From assembly GCF_920984735.1 (NCBI RefSeq), contig NZ_CAKLBU010000014.1:60425-124424 (forward strand): 64,000 nucleotides of DNA, read 5' to 3'. The notes beneath the pieces were generated by a model, which saw only the letters and a program-made list of their open reading frames with translations, had not been told where the DNA came from and ran no database searches. The stretch comes from Pedobacter sp. Leaf250 (GTDB lineage: Bacteria; Bacteroidota; Bacteroidia; Sphingobacteriales; Sphingobacteriaceae). Position numbers and translations under genes: made by a program. Below, in pieces: positions 55,175 to 64,000 of this stretch (positions are counted from its first letter, which is position 1; every line of letters starts with the position of its first letter).

Positions 55175-56490
55175 TACCCAAATCAATTAGATTAATGCTT
55201 GTGGCATCATTAGTTCCGGCGGCTTTATTTGCGCAAAGCAGCAGGGAATTAAGTATTAACCAGGCAATTGAACTTGGCATAGCCAATAGTAAAAACTTAA
55301 AACTTTCGCAAAATAAGATAGATCAGGCAGTTGCACAACTTGAAGTAGTTAAGGATAATGTTCTTCCAACAGCTAATGCTAGTTTTATGTATAACCATGC
55401 AGAAATCCCTACCAGTACTTTTACTTTGCCGGGCGGTGGCTCATCTTTACAGTTGCCACGCCGAGCCGATGCCTTTGTTGGTACGGCAGCAGTGCAGGAA
55501 TTAGTTTATGGTGGCGGAAAACTCAAATACGCAAAGGAATCGACAAAATTATTGGCTGATGTGGCCCGTTTAGATGCCGACAAAAGCAAAGAGGAAATTA
55601 CATACGCCATAATCAATACCTATTATGCTCTCTATAAAATTGAGCAAAGTAAAAAAGTGGTTGGTCAGAATTTAGAATCAATTGCTGCTCAAATTAAACA
55701 AGCACAACGCTTTTTTGAGCAAGGCATTGTAACTAAAAATGATGTACTCCGTTTCCAATTGCAACAGGCAAATGTTACACTCACTCAATTGGATATCGAG
55801 AGCAACCGAAAAGTAATTAATTACAATCTTGATATACTTTTAGGTTTACCAGAAGATACAGAAGTAAAAATTACCGATCCGAGTGTTGGGCAAAAATCAG
55901 CTAGCTCTTTAACTGATTACATTAGCCTGGCCATGGCAAACCGCCAGGAATTAAAGCAACTTGATGTACAAAATAAAGTTGCAGGTTACAATATCAAAAC
56001 CATAAGAGCAAATACTTTACCAACCGTTGGTGTAGGAGCCAATTTATACTACATTAATCCAAGTGGTAGTTTTATTCCACCTGTAAATCAATATTTAATG
56101 CCCATTACTGTAGGTGCAACAGTAAGCTGGAATATCGGCAGTATCTGGAGCAATAGAAATAAAGTAAACGAAGCTAAAATTCAGCAGAGCGAGATCAGCA
56201 TCCAAAAAGATATTTTATCTGATAACGTTAAAACTGATATCAATAAAAACTTCCAGAATTATCAGGTGGCCGTAAATAAGATTCAGGTTTTGGAAACTTC
56301 AATCGCACAAGCAACTGAAAATGATAAATTATTGGCATCAAAATATAAAAATAACGTGGCTTCGGTTACGGATAGAATAGATGCGGAAACACTTTTATAT
56401 CAAGCAAAAATAAATTTGGAAATAGCCAAAGCCGACGCAGGTTTAGCTTACTATACCTTACTAAAATCAACAGGAAAAATAACGCAATAA
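55171..56490 (+). CDS. TolC family outer membrane efflux protein
   Basis: This 439-residue outer-membrane channel has a signal peptide (SLVPAALFAQ). It shows two TolC-type repeats with long helices (ELSINQAIELGIANSKNLKLSQNKI; VVGQNLESIAAQIKQAQRFFEQGIVTKNDVLRFQ; NRQELKQLDVQNKVAGYNIKT), described here in pieces, and the pattern of paired helices and strands. It forms the exit duct for the EmrA/EmrB-type pump encoded next. Confidence 0.95.
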   Translation: MIPKSIRLMLVASLVPAALFAQSSRELSINQAIELGIANSKNLKLSQNKIDQAVAQLEVVKDNVLPTANASFMYNHAEIPTSTFTLPGGGSSLQLPRRADAFVGTAAVQELVYGGGKLKYAKESTKLLADVARLDADKSKEEITYAIINTYYALYKIEQSKKVVGQNLESIAAQIKQAQRFFEQGIVTKNDVLRFQLQQANVTLTQLDIESNRKVINYNLDILLGLPEDTEVKITDPSVGQKSASSLTDYISLAMANRQELKQLDVQNKVAGYNIKTIRANTLPTVGVGANLYYINPSGSFIPPVNQYLMPITVGATVSWNIGSIWSNRNKVNEAKIQQSEISIQKDILSDNVKTDINKNFQNYQVAVNKIQVLETSIAQATENDKLLASKYKNNVASVTDRIDAETLLYQAKINLEIAKADAGLAYYTLLKSTGKITQ

Positions 56491-56498
56491 ATACAGCA

Positions 56499-57578
56499 AT
56501 GACAACTGAAAATAAAAAGAAGAGCAAAGTAGTACCCATCATTTTAGGTGTTTTACTAATAATAGGTATCGTTTTCGGTATCACGGAGTGGAATTATTTT
56601 AGCAAACACGTAGATACGGATGATGCACAGATTGATGGCGACATTAGTCCGGTTGTGGCTCGTGTTGGTGGTTATGTAAAGGATATTAATTTTGAAGAGA
56701 ATACGCATGTAACCGAAGGCCAGATTTTGGTTAAGTTGGATGATGCAGATTTTAAAATCAAACTAGAACAAACACAAGCCGGACAAAAGGGAGCAAATGC
56801 TGGAGTAGGTGTAGCACAATCTCAAATTGTGGCCACTCAGGCAAATACCAGTACAGCAAAAGCAAATGTAGAATCTGCCAGGGCCAATGTACAGGCGGCT
56901 AATGTTAAGGTTAATTTAGCATTGAAAGATTATGCCCGTTATGCGAATTTGGTTAAGGATGGGTCAATTACGCAACAAGCATTTGACCAGGCAAAGGCAA
57001 GTAAAGAATCTGCAGAGGCTGCAAGACAATCTGCGCAGGCAGCACTTCAAGCAGCGCAAGATCAATACCAGGCTGCGGTTAAGCAAGTGGGTACCACTCA
57101 ATCGCAATTAGCAGTTAGCAGCAATGTAATTAGCCAACGCCAAAGTGATATCGATTTTGCCAAACTTCAATTGTCATACACCGATATAAAAGCACCAGCT
57201 ACAGGGATCGTTTCTAAAAAAAATGTTCAAAAAGGTCAATTGGTTCAGGCTGGCCAATCATTGTTTTCTGTTGTTAATGATGGCAGCATTTACGTAACGG
57301 CTAACTTTAAAGAAACACAATTAGAGAAAATTAAACCTGGTTCGAAAGTAGAAATTGAAGTGGATGCCTACCCTGAAGAAAAAATTCAGGGAGAGGTTTA
57401 CAATTTCTCTCCAATTACTGGTGCAAAAGGCTCTTTGTTGCCTCCAGATAATGCTACAGGAAACTTTGTAAAAGTGGTACAACGTATTCCTGTAAAAATT
57501 AAAATTCATCCATCAAAAGAATTGTTAGCTAAGTTACGTCCGGGAATGAGCGTAAAAGCTTCAGTATCTACTAATTAA
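56499..57578 (+). CDS. HlyD/EmrA family membrane fusion protein
   Basis: This 359-residue periplasmic adaptor has one N-terminal membrane helix (VVPIILGVLLIIGIVFGI). A biotinyl-lipoyl half-motif starts DTDDAQIDGDISPVVARVGGYV, then a long Ala/Gln-rich coiled-coil hairpin (about 85-215), the second lipoyl half with DIKAPATGIVSKKNV, and a beta-barrel domain near the C-terminus (KPGSKVEIEVDAYPEEKIQGEV). It links the inner-membrane transporter to the TolC channel. It begins nine bases after the TolC gene. Confidence 0.95.
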   Translation: MTTENKKKSKVVPIILGVLLIIGIVFGITEWNYFSKHVDTDDAQIDGDISPVVARVGGYVKDINFEENTHVTEGQILVKLDDADFKIKLEQTQAGQKGANAGVGVAQSQIVATQANTSTAKANVESARANVQAANVKVNLALKDYARYANLVKDGSITQQAFDQAKASKESAEAARQSAQAALQAAQDQYQAAVKQVGTTQSQLAVSSNVISQRQSDIDFAKLQLSYTDIKAPATGIVSKKNVQKGQLVQAGQSLFSVVNDGSIYVTANFKETQLEKIKPGSKVEIEVDAYPEEKIQGEVYNFSPITGAKGSLLPPDNATGNFVKVVQRIPVKIKIHPSKELLAKLRPGMSVKASVSTN

Positions 57579-57585
57579 TTTCAAA

Positions 57586-59133
57586 ATGGCCGAAGTAGGT
57601 TTAAAAAAGTGGATTATTACGTTTACGGTGATCACAGCTTCGTTATTGGAGTTGATTGATACGACCATCGTAAATGTGGCAATCCCTCAAATACAGGGAA
57701 ACCTGGGCGCAACCCTCGAGGATATCGCCTGGTTATCTACTGGGTACGCCGTTGCGAACGTAATCATCTTGCCTATGTCGGGCTGGTTGGGCAGTCGTTT
57801 CGGGCGTAAAAATTATTTCTTAACCTCCATTATCGTTTTTACCCTGGTTTCGTTTTTGTGTGGCAACGCAACATCACTAAACGAACTCATTTTATTTAGG
57901 ATTTTGCAGGGTGTTGCAGGTGGCGGTTTAATTTCTACAGCACAGGCAATTTTAATTGAAACCTGGCCGCGTGAAGATGTGGGTATTGCAACAGCATTAT
58001 TTGGTTTGGGCGCTGTTGTAGGGCCTACTGTTGGTCCAACCATTGGTGGTTACATTTTAGAAATTGCCGATTGGCCGTGGATATTTTATGTGAATATTCC
58101 CGTCGGGATACTCGCCGCCTATTGTACCTATACTTTTATTCGAGAAACGCCAAAAGATGGGCAGGGTAAACCTGTTGATTGGTGGGGAATTGCGCTTTTG
58201 GCAATCGCAGTAGGTAGTTTGCAAACGGTATTAGAAAAAGGCGAGAGTGAGGATTGGTTTTCTACGCCATACATTACAGCATTAGCGGTGGCATCTGTAT
58301 TCGGTTTATTGCTATTCATCTGGCGGGAAACTACAACCGATTTTCCTATCGTAAACCTTCGCATTATGAAAAAGCGAAGTTTCTCCATCGGGATGTTTAC
58401 TTCCTTTATTTTAGGATTTGGATTATATGGTTCTGTTTTCGTGTTCCCGGTATTTGCCCAAAATTTACTTGGCTTTACACCATTGCAAACAGGTAAATTA
58501 TTTATCGCCGGGGGTATTTGTACCATTGCCATGATGCCATTTATCGGGATCATGCTTAAGAAAGGCGTTCCAGCTCAATTTATGGCAACAGGAGGAATGT
58601 TTTTGTTTTTCGTTTTCTGTTGGATGTTGAGCAACTCTACTTTAGCATCAGGTACGGGAGATTTCTTCTGGCCATTGGTAATCAGGGGATTTGGTATGGC
58701 ATTATTATTCGTACCATTAACTACGCTGGCCATGCAGGATTTATCGGGTGCTGAAATTGGCCAGGGTTCTGGATTAAACAACATGAGCAGACAGTTAGGT
58801 GGTTCTTTTGGTATTGCTGCTTTAACAACATTAATTCACATCCGTTCAGGTTTTCACAGGAGCAGTTTACTTACCAACATTAACGAGTATAACCCTGCTT
58901 TTATTCAGAAATTTAATGCATTAACTTCGGGTTTTATGGCCAAAGGATCATCATTTATCGATGCAAAATTAATGGCTATGAAAGCTATTGAAGGTTCGGT
59001 AATTAAACAAACCATGTTACTAACTTACAGCGATGCTTACTGGGTTGCAGGATTAATCATGTTGTTCTCAATCCCGTTATTATATCTTCAGAAGTTTAAG
59101 AAAAATGCAAACATTGTTACCGATGCGCATTAA
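57586..59133 (+). CDS. DHA2 family multidrug MFS transporter (EmrB/QacA type)
   Basis: This 515-residue inner-membrane proton-drug antiporter has 14 hydrophobic segments. DHA2 signatures are visible: LIDTTIVNVAIPQI (motif D1), GWLGSRFGRKNYF (motif A), RILQGVAGGGLISTAQAILIETWP (motif B region) and GLGAVVGPTVGPTIGGYI (motif C of antiporters). With the adjacent adaptor and TolC protein it forms a tripartite pump. It begins eight bases after the adaptor gene and ends the operon; a terminator follows. Confidence 0.96.
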   Translation: MAEVGLKKWIITFTVITASLLELIDTTIVNVAIPQIQGNLGATLEDIAWLSTGYAVANVIILPMSGWLGSRFGRKNYFLTSIIVFTLVSFLCGNATSLNELILFRILQGVAGGGLISTAQAILIETWPREDVGIATALFGLGAVVGPTVGPTIGGYILEIADWPWIFYVNIPVGILAAYCTYTFIRETPKDGQGKPVDWWGIALLAIAVGSLQTVLEKGESEDWFSTPYITALAVASVFGLLLFIWRETTTDFPIVNLRIMKKRSFSIGMFTSFILGFGLYGSVFVFPVFAQNLLGFTPLQTGKLFIAGGICTIAMMPFIGIMLKKGVPAQFMATGGMFLFFVFCWMLSNSTLASGTGDFFWPLVIRGFGMALLFVPLTTLAMQDLSGAEIGQGSGLNNMSRQLGGSFGIAALTTLIHIRSGFHRSSLLTNINEYNPAFIQKFNALTSGFMAKGSSFIDAKLMAMKAIEGSVIKQTMLLTYSDAYWVAGLIMLFSIPLLYLQKFKKNANIVTDAH

Positions 59134-59171
59134 AATTGGCAAAGAATAAGCCTGAAAAATATCATAAAACA

Positions 59172-59206
59172 AAAACAGCCGGTGTATTTTATTACATCGG
59201 CTGTTT
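59172..59206 (+). terminator. Terminator of the efflux operon
   Basis: AAAACAGCCGG (from 59172) pairs with CGGCTGTTTT (to 59206) through a 15-base stem with one G-T wobble; the arm ends in a short T tract. Confidence 0.8.
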
Positions 59207-59395
59207 TAACCCAAAAAATTAACAATCAATGCAATGCCCTTAAACATTGCAAATGTTCTTACTTAACTACCAAGTAGCCAAATAAGATTCTAAAATTAAA
59301 AATTATTATATAATAATCCAAATTGTAAGCCTTAGAATTTTAATACCTTAAGCATTTTTTGTAGTATTACCGTATACAAAACTACTGCTTAAGCC

Positions 59396-61981
59396 ATGCC
59401 TAAACTTCGTTTAACAACACAACGAGAATCCATTTTTAACGACGAGGTAATCTCCAAGTTCGAACTATTCAACAGTTTGTTTTTAACCCTGCCTTTTTAC
59501 AAAATTAAGGATACAGGAACATTACTGCCTTTATTTTTTAAGAGCTGTGAAGAAGGAATAGCAAACGGACAAAAGCCAGCTCAAATTATTGAAGAGTTTT
59601 TTGCCAAGTTTACAAGTTATACCGAGAGAAAGGACATCGTAGATTTACTGTTCCGTTTCATTCAATACATAGAGCGCCAAGTTGTGCTTTTTGATGCTGT
59701 TGAGGATGCATCATTTACCAAGTTAAACACTACAGATGAGCAAAGTACACTTGCTTTTATTCTGAAAAAGAATGCCGATAATAAACCCATGTTGGCTAAA
59801 ATAGAGAATCTTATTGATGAACTTTCTTTACGCTTGGTTTTAACGGCACACCCTACTCAATTTTATCCAGGTAATGTATTGGCCATCATTACCGATTTAA
59901 CTAAAGCCATCCGCGATAACGACATTACTTCAATGAATTCGTTATTGCAACAATTGGGTAAAACACCGTTTTTTAACAAAAAATCGCCAACTCCGGTTGA
60001 TGAAGCCTTGAATCTTGCCTGGTTTTTAGAGAATACCTTTTACTTCGCTGCGGCAAATATTCAGGAGGAAATCGACCAGAATCTTGATGAATATAATCTT
60101 GAAACCAAGAAAATATTAGAATTGGGTTTTTGGCCAGGCGGCGATAGAGATGGTAATCCGAATATCCATGCCGATACCACTTTGGAGGTTTCGAAAATGT
60201 TGCGCCAAATCCTTTTCCGTTGTTATTACCGTGATTTTAGGGTAATTAAACGTCGCATTACTTTCAGAGGTGTAGAAGAGAACATTACGCATTTACATGA
60301 TGTACTTTATAAAAACGCTTTCGATCAATCTTGCGAATTGCATGATATTTCTGATGAATTAAGGGATAATCTCAACAAAATCAAGGAAACGCTTTTAAAG
60401 GAGCATGAAGGTTTGTTTGTAGATTTAGTTAATGATTTAATTCGTAAGGTTGATTTGTATGGTAACTATTTTGCTTCTTTGGATATACGTCAGGATAGCC
60501 GCGTACTAAGAAGTGTTCATGCTTATTGCCGTCAAAATAAACCCATTTCTTCATTATATCCAGAAGATTATGATAAATTATCAGAAGCTGAAAAACTGAA
60601 ATTAATTTCCTTTAAAGAAGCTAAACCAGTTTACGCCAGCGAAGGGGATGCGTTGATTGAGGATACCATTCAAACGATTAAGGAGATTAAGGGGATTCAA
60701 AATAGAAACGGAGAAAAAGCTTGCCATCGATTCATCATTAGCAATTGCCAGCAGGCGAGTGATATTCTGCAACTTATTGAGCTTTTCCTTTGGAACGGTT
60801 GGAGTAAAGATAATCTAACCATTGATTTTGTGCCGCTATTTGAAACGGTTAACGATTTAAAAGGTGCTGCTGCAATTATGGATACGCTATACAGCAATCC
60901 GTTTTACAAAGCGCATTTAGCAAGCCGTGGAAATAAGCAGGATATTATGCTTGGATATTCTGATAGTACGAAAGATGGAGGTTATTTAATGGCCAACTGG
61001 TCTATCTTTAATGGTAAAACATCACTTTCTGAAGTTTCTAAAAAACACAATATTCAATTAGCCTTCTTTGATGGACGTGGCGGACCACCATCACGTGGTG
61101 GAGGTAAAACACATCGTTTTTATGCTTCGATGGGTAAAGAAATCGCCAATAAAAACATTCAACTAACGGTTCAAGGGCAAACCATTAGCTCGCAATACGG
61201 CTCGATTGAAAGCGCAGAATTTAATATCGAGCAATTGATTAATGCAGGCATTTCATCAGGCTTGAAAGAGAAACATAACGTACTTTTAGACCCTGAAAAT
61301 AAAACTTTGCTTGATGCGATGGCAGAGGATGGTTATAAAGCTTTTGTAGATTTACGTGAGCACCCTTTATTTGTCAGCTATCTCGAAAAACTTTCACCCC
61401 TGAAATTACTTTCCCAGGCTAACATTAGCAGTCGCCCGGTTAAAAGAAACGGCGGTGGCGAAATGAAACTTGAAGATTTAAGAGCGATTAGTTTTGTAAC
61501 TGCCTGGAGTATGTTGAAACAAAATGTTCCTGGTTTTTATGGTATGGGAACCGCAATGAAAAATCAGGAAAAGGCTGGAAATTGGGATAAAGTGGTTAAG
61601 GTTTACGAAGATTCTGATTACCTAAAAACTATTGTAGATAACTGTATGATGAGTATGAGTAAATCAGATTTTGTAATAACCGCTCATTTAGCTAATGATA
61701 AAACTTTCGGTGCATTCTGGACTCAACTTCATGATGAATTTGAATTAACGAAAGAAATGCTCTTAAAATTATCAGGCCAAGAAACGTTAATGGCGAACTA
61801 TCCTGTGGATAAGAAATCTATTGCTACCCGCGAAAGAATTATATTGCCACTAGTTTTAATTCAACATTTCGCTTTAGAAAAACTACAGCACGATCAAAAT
61901 GAAAAAGACCAAGCAGCTTTAGAAAAGCTGGCGGTTAGAACGGTTTTTGGTATTGTAAATGCAGGTAGGAATTTGGCTTAA
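59396..61981 (+). CDS. ppc: Phosphoenolpyruvate carboxylase
   Basis: PEP carboxylase adds bicarbonate to PEP to make oxaloacetate, refilling the TCA cycle. The 861-residue protein has the catalytic His at about 152 in LTAHPTQFYPGN, the FWPGGDRDGNPN segment, MLGYSDSTKDGGYL, and the glycine-rich loop FFDGRGGPPSRGGGKTH. The HPTQ form rather than HPTE marks the divergent Bacteroidota-type enzymes. The C-terminal RTVFGIVNAGRNLA is similar to the usual TxxGIAAGMRNTG end. It is a single gene followed by a repeat and a strong terminator. Confidence 0.95.
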   Translation: MPKLRLTTQRESIFNDEVISKFELFNSLFLTLPFYKIKDTGTLLPLFFKSCEEGIANGQKPAQIIEEFFAKFTSYTERKDIVDLLFRFIQYIERQVVLFDAVEDASFTKLNTTDEQSTLAFILKKNADNKPMLAKIENLIDELSLRLVLTAHPTQFYPGNVLAIITDLTKAIRDNDITSMNSLLQQLGKTPFFNKKSPTPVDEALNLAWFLENTFYFAAANIQEEIDQNLDEYNLETKKILELGFWPGGDRDGNPNIHADTTLEVSKMLRQILFRCYYRDFRVIKRRITFRGVEENITHLHDVLYKNAFDQSCELHDISDELRDNLNKIKETLLKEHEGLFVDLVNDLIRKVDLYGNYFASLDIRQDSRVLRSVHAYCRQNKPISSLYPEDYDKLSEAEKLKLISFKEAKPVYASEGDALIEDTIQTIKEIKGIQNRNGEKACHRFIISNCQQASDILQLIELFLWNGWSKDNLTIDFVPLFETVNDLKGAAAIMDTLYSNPFYKAHLASRGNKQDIMLGYSDSTKDGGYLMANWSIFNGKTSLSEVSKKHNIQLAFFDGRGGPPSRGGGKTHRFYASMGKEIANKNIQLTVQGQTISSQYGSIESAEFNIEQLINAGISSGLKEKHNVLLDPENKTLLDAMAEDGYKAFVDLREHPLFVSYLEKLSPLKLLSQANISSRPVKRNGGGEMKLEDLRAISFVTAWSMLKQNVPGFYGMGTAMKNQEKAGNWDKVVKVYEDSDYLKTIVDNCMMSMSKSDFVITAHLANDKTFGAFWTQLHDEFELTKEMLLKLSGQETLMANYPVDKKSIATRERIILPLVLIQHFALEKLQHDQNEKDQAALEKLAVRTVFGIVNAGRNLA

Positions 61982-61990
61982 CTTTCTTCC

Positions 61991-62023
61991 AAACCTCGCA
62001 GGTTTTTAAAACCTACGAGGTTT
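61991..62023. repeat. Palindrome AACCTCGCAGGTTTT / AAAACCTACGAGGTT
   Basis: Inverted arms of 16 bases with one mismatch (61991-62006 and 62008-62023) and no real loop. It may be a dispersed repeat; I see only one copy in the window. Confidence 0.6.
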
Positions 62024-62035
62024 AAACTAATACCT

Positions 62036-62063
62036 AGGCCTGTGTTTTCACAGGCCTTTTTTT
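62036..62063 (+). terminator. Terminator of ppc
   Basis: AGGCCTGTG (62036-62044), loop TTTT, CACAGGCCT (62049-62057), then a T run. Confidence 0.9.
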
Positions 62064-62094
62064 GTGAATTTATTTATCTCCTAATATAAACGGT

Positions 62095-62177
62095 CGTCAT
62101 TGCGAGGCACGAAGCAATCCTACAACAGTAGTTGCTAAACCCATCGCTTTAAGATTGCTTCGTGCCTCGCAATGCGT
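62095..62177. repeat. Intergenic palindromic repeat, family A, copy 2
   Basis: The left arm 62095-62119 is identical to the left arm at 3764-3788, and the right arm (from 62153) matches apart from its last bases. The loop sequence is only partly conserved (both begin CTACAAC). Confidence 0.85.
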
Positions 62178-62213
62178 AATGGCTAAAATTTTCTTATGAA
62201 TCATGTCTAATCC

Positions 62214-62304
62214 GGTCGTCACCCTGAATTTATTTCAGGGTCTTAATGGCAGGGCGGGCTAAACAATAAGGATGCTGATCCCGAATATTCGGGACAGCAT
62301 GACG
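62214..62304 (+). repeat. Composite palindromic repeat, family C, copy 3 (full length)
   Basis: Hairpin ACCCTGAA/TTCAGGGT (62221-62241) is followed by GCTGATCCCGAATATTCGGGACAGC-type hairpin (62274-62298), bounded by CGTCA (62217-62221) and TGACG (62300-62304). The same composite occurs reversed at 20233-20304 and truncated at 32764-32797. Confidence 0.85.
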
Positions 62305-62326
62305 AGTAGTAAAAAAAATAAGAAAA

Positions 62327-62358
62327 CAAAAACCCCTTTGCAATTCTGCAAAGGGGTT
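62327..62358 (-). terminator. Terminator of the redox operon
   Basis: AACCCCTTTGCA (62331-62342) pairs with TGCAAAGGGGTT (62347-62358). On the minus strand it continues into TTTTTGTTTTC, downstream of the gene at 62386. Confidence 0.9.
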
Positions 62359-62385
62359 GTATTTTCAAAAGCCTGATTAAAGAAA

Positions 62386-62634
62386 TTATCGATCAATCGA
62401 GCCCATTACTTTTTGGCCGAACGCATTCAGCGCATCTTTTTCAGCTGCGCCATTGCTTACCATTTGATGTACTTCAAGTGCACCGCAGATATTGGTAATC
62501 ATTTCCCCGGCCACATCAACCTCGTGTTCGCTAACGCCTCTAAATTCACAGAAAGCCTCTAAAACCTCCAAGGTTGTCTCCAATTGAGCAGGAGTGGTGT
62601 TTTGAAATAATTGTCTTATAACCGGAATCTTCAT
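62386..62634 (-). CDS. DUF6952 family small protein
   Basis: This 82-residue acidic, helical protein (IRQLFQNTTPAQLETTLEVLEAF, GEMITNICGALEVHQMVSNG, KDALNAFGQKVMGSID) resembles the DUF6952 family found next to thioredoxin and peroxiredoxin genes in Bacteroidota; that family name is from memory. It has two Cys but no CxxC. Its ATG overlaps the thioredoxin stop by one base (TAATG), so the two are translationally coupled. The conserved neighbourhood suggests a partner of the peroxide-reducing pair, with unknown function. Confidence 0.75.
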   Translation of the reverse strand: MKIPVIRQLFQNTTPAQLETTLEVLEAFCEFRGVSEHEVDVAGEMITNICGALEVHQMVSNGAAEKDALNAFGQKVMGSIDR

Positions 62635-62942
62635 TATTTTATTTTGTTAAAAAGTTCGATTAAACCTTCCGCTTTGTTGGTTTGAACCTGGTCTACTAAA
62701 CTGCCGCCTTCAAAAGCTGCAAAAGTTGGTAAATTATCAACGTTTGCAAATTTGCGTGAGTTTGGAAGTTTCTCTGCATCAACAATTAAGAAAGCTACAT
62801 CCTCATTTTCAGCAGCCAGTTTTTTAAACTTCGGTTTCATAATTCTGCAGTTACCGCACCATGATGCAGCATACTGAACCATAACTTTCGAATTATCGGC
62901 TAAATACTGTTGAAGATTATCTTCTGTTAATTCTAAAAACAT
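62634..62942 (-). CDS. Thioredoxin family protein
   Basis: This 102-residue cytoplasmic thioredoxin-fold protein has the redox motif WCGNC at residues 28-32 in YAASWCGNCRIM (standard thioredoxin has WCGPC) and the cis-Pro in VDNLPTFAAF. It has no signal peptide. Lying 14 bases after the peroxiredoxin gene, it is a plausible electron donor to it. The changed third motif position should shift the redox potential relative to thioredoxin 1. Confidence 0.92.
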   Translation of the reverse strand: MFLELTEDNLQQYLADNSKVMVQYAASWCGNCRIMKPKFKKLAAENEDVAFLIVDAEKLPNSRKFANVDNLPTFAAFEGGSLVDQVQTNKAEGLIELFNKIK

Positions 62943-62956
62943 AAAGTTTTATTTAA

Positions 62957-63589
<633 letters not shown>

Positions 63590-63615
63590 AATTTTTTGTC
63601 TATAATTTTGTGATG

Positions 63616-63646
63616 CAAAGGTACGGCGAAAACAACTCTCAATCAA
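63616..63646 (-). promoter_or_regulatory. Promoter of the peroxiredoxin operon
   Basis: On the minus strand TTG (63646-63644), 20-base spacer, TACCTTTG (63623-63616), a good Bacteroidota promoter match. The transcript would begin about 20 bases before the chosen ATG. Confidence 0.65.
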
Positions 63647-63770
63647 CGATGATTTATTAATAGTTAATTGTATTTATTGATAGCGATATAGTCAAAAACT
63701 ATAATTATTTTCAAATATATAATGTTTCGCTATTTAATTATTTGGAAATGAATAGGTGATGCTTTTGGCA

Positions 63771-63860
63771 ATCTGCAGCCCCGCTATTCATTACAATCTT
63801 TTTGGCTTCTTTCTACGCTACATCATCATCATTGCAAGGAGGAACGACGTGGCAATCCAT
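63771..63860 (+). repeat. Mixed repeat remnants (family D partial and a half family-A-like segment)
   Basis: TGCAGCCCCGCTATTCATT (63774-63792) resembles the start of 32008-32070. ATTGCAAGGAGGAACGACGTGGCAATCC (63830-63857, described by position) contains pieces like the arms of family A (ATTGCxAGG, CGACG, GCAATCC). It looks like one element inserted in or next to another. The 320-base gap around it holds no gene that I can support. Confidence 0.45.
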
Positions 63861-63967
63861 TTTATCTTTACACCAAAAAGTATCCATGTATTAATAAGAG
63901 CCTTAGTTCGAGAAGTAGTCAAACTTGCTACAATAAAAAGATAATTTTATACTCAAAACTAAGGCTT

Positions 63968-64000
63968 ATGTCAAATATACGTGAAATTGTAGATTTTTCA
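63968..64000 (+). CDS. Start of a gene cut by the right window edge
   Basis: An ATG at 63968 opens a frame (MSNIREIVDFS) that runs to the window end. A -7-like TAATTTTA lies about 25 bases upstream. Eleven codons are too few to name or confirm it. Confidence 0.35.
   Translation, partial: MSNIREIVDFS

Noticed and set aside
63756..63944. 62-residue open frame near the right edge
   Set aside because: It runs through intergenic repeat remnants, so its residues derive from repeat sequence.

Overview
The window looks like a chromosomal segment from a Bacteroidota species of the Sphingobacteriaceae, close to Pedobacter. Supporting signs are the low G+C content, a SusC/SusD pair, many secreted proteins ending their signal peptides in 'AQ', DUF2911, DUF4175 and GIN-domain proteins, and repeated matches to the Bacteroidota sigma-A -7 element TAnnTTTG. 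There is no phage, plasmid, transposase, CRISPR array, rRNA or tRNA that I can recognise. The species call is inference from gene content, not from a marker search.

Layout. 0-12.4 kb is mostly housekeeping: the tail of an unidentified gene, mfd, a DUF3820 protein, a DsbA-like oxidoreductase, a large secreted M14 carboxypeptidase, a thioesterase, a cdsA/DUF2007/CPBP-protease cluster, dusB-apaG and a YugP-type zinc peptidase. 12.4-20.3 kb holds an FAD oxidoreductase, two tandem secreted paralogues of unknown function, purU, rmuC, a secreted unknown, a secreted trypsin-like protease and thiL. 20.3-24.7 kb has a dicarboxylate/amino-acid symporter and divergent nadA/nadB for NAD synthesis. 24.7-36.2 kb has a gamma-class carbonic anhydrase-like protein, an Ig-like lipoprotein, mnmG, two perfect parS sites, an ABC-F ATPase, a GIN-domain protein, ybeY and a 1105-residue DUF4175 protein. 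The parS sites beside mnmG suggest that the replication origin is not far away.

36.3-51 kb is the most accessory-looking part. It contains a GDPD-GH16 fusion, a Tat-exported phosphocholine phospholipase C, a periplasmic-sensing histidine kinase with its LuxR-type response regulator, a VOC protein, an AraC regulator, a SusC/SusD outer-membrane uptake pair and an NTF2-like secreted protein. A 15-bp motif (CCCnTTTCGGGTGAT) occurs upstream of both the kinase gene and the VOC/AraC unit, so the response regulator may control both. Together these genes could sense, cut and import a phosphodiester-decorated glucan or a membrane-derived substrate; this is inference.

51-64 kb has DUF2911, a small membrane protein, a GH9-polysaccharide deacetylase fusion, a tetR-tolC-emrA-emrB efflux operon with a palindromic operator in its promoter, ppc, and a peroxiredoxin-thioredoxin-DUF6952 redox operon. 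Intergenic spaces carry at least four families of palindromic repeats, several present more than once in the window.
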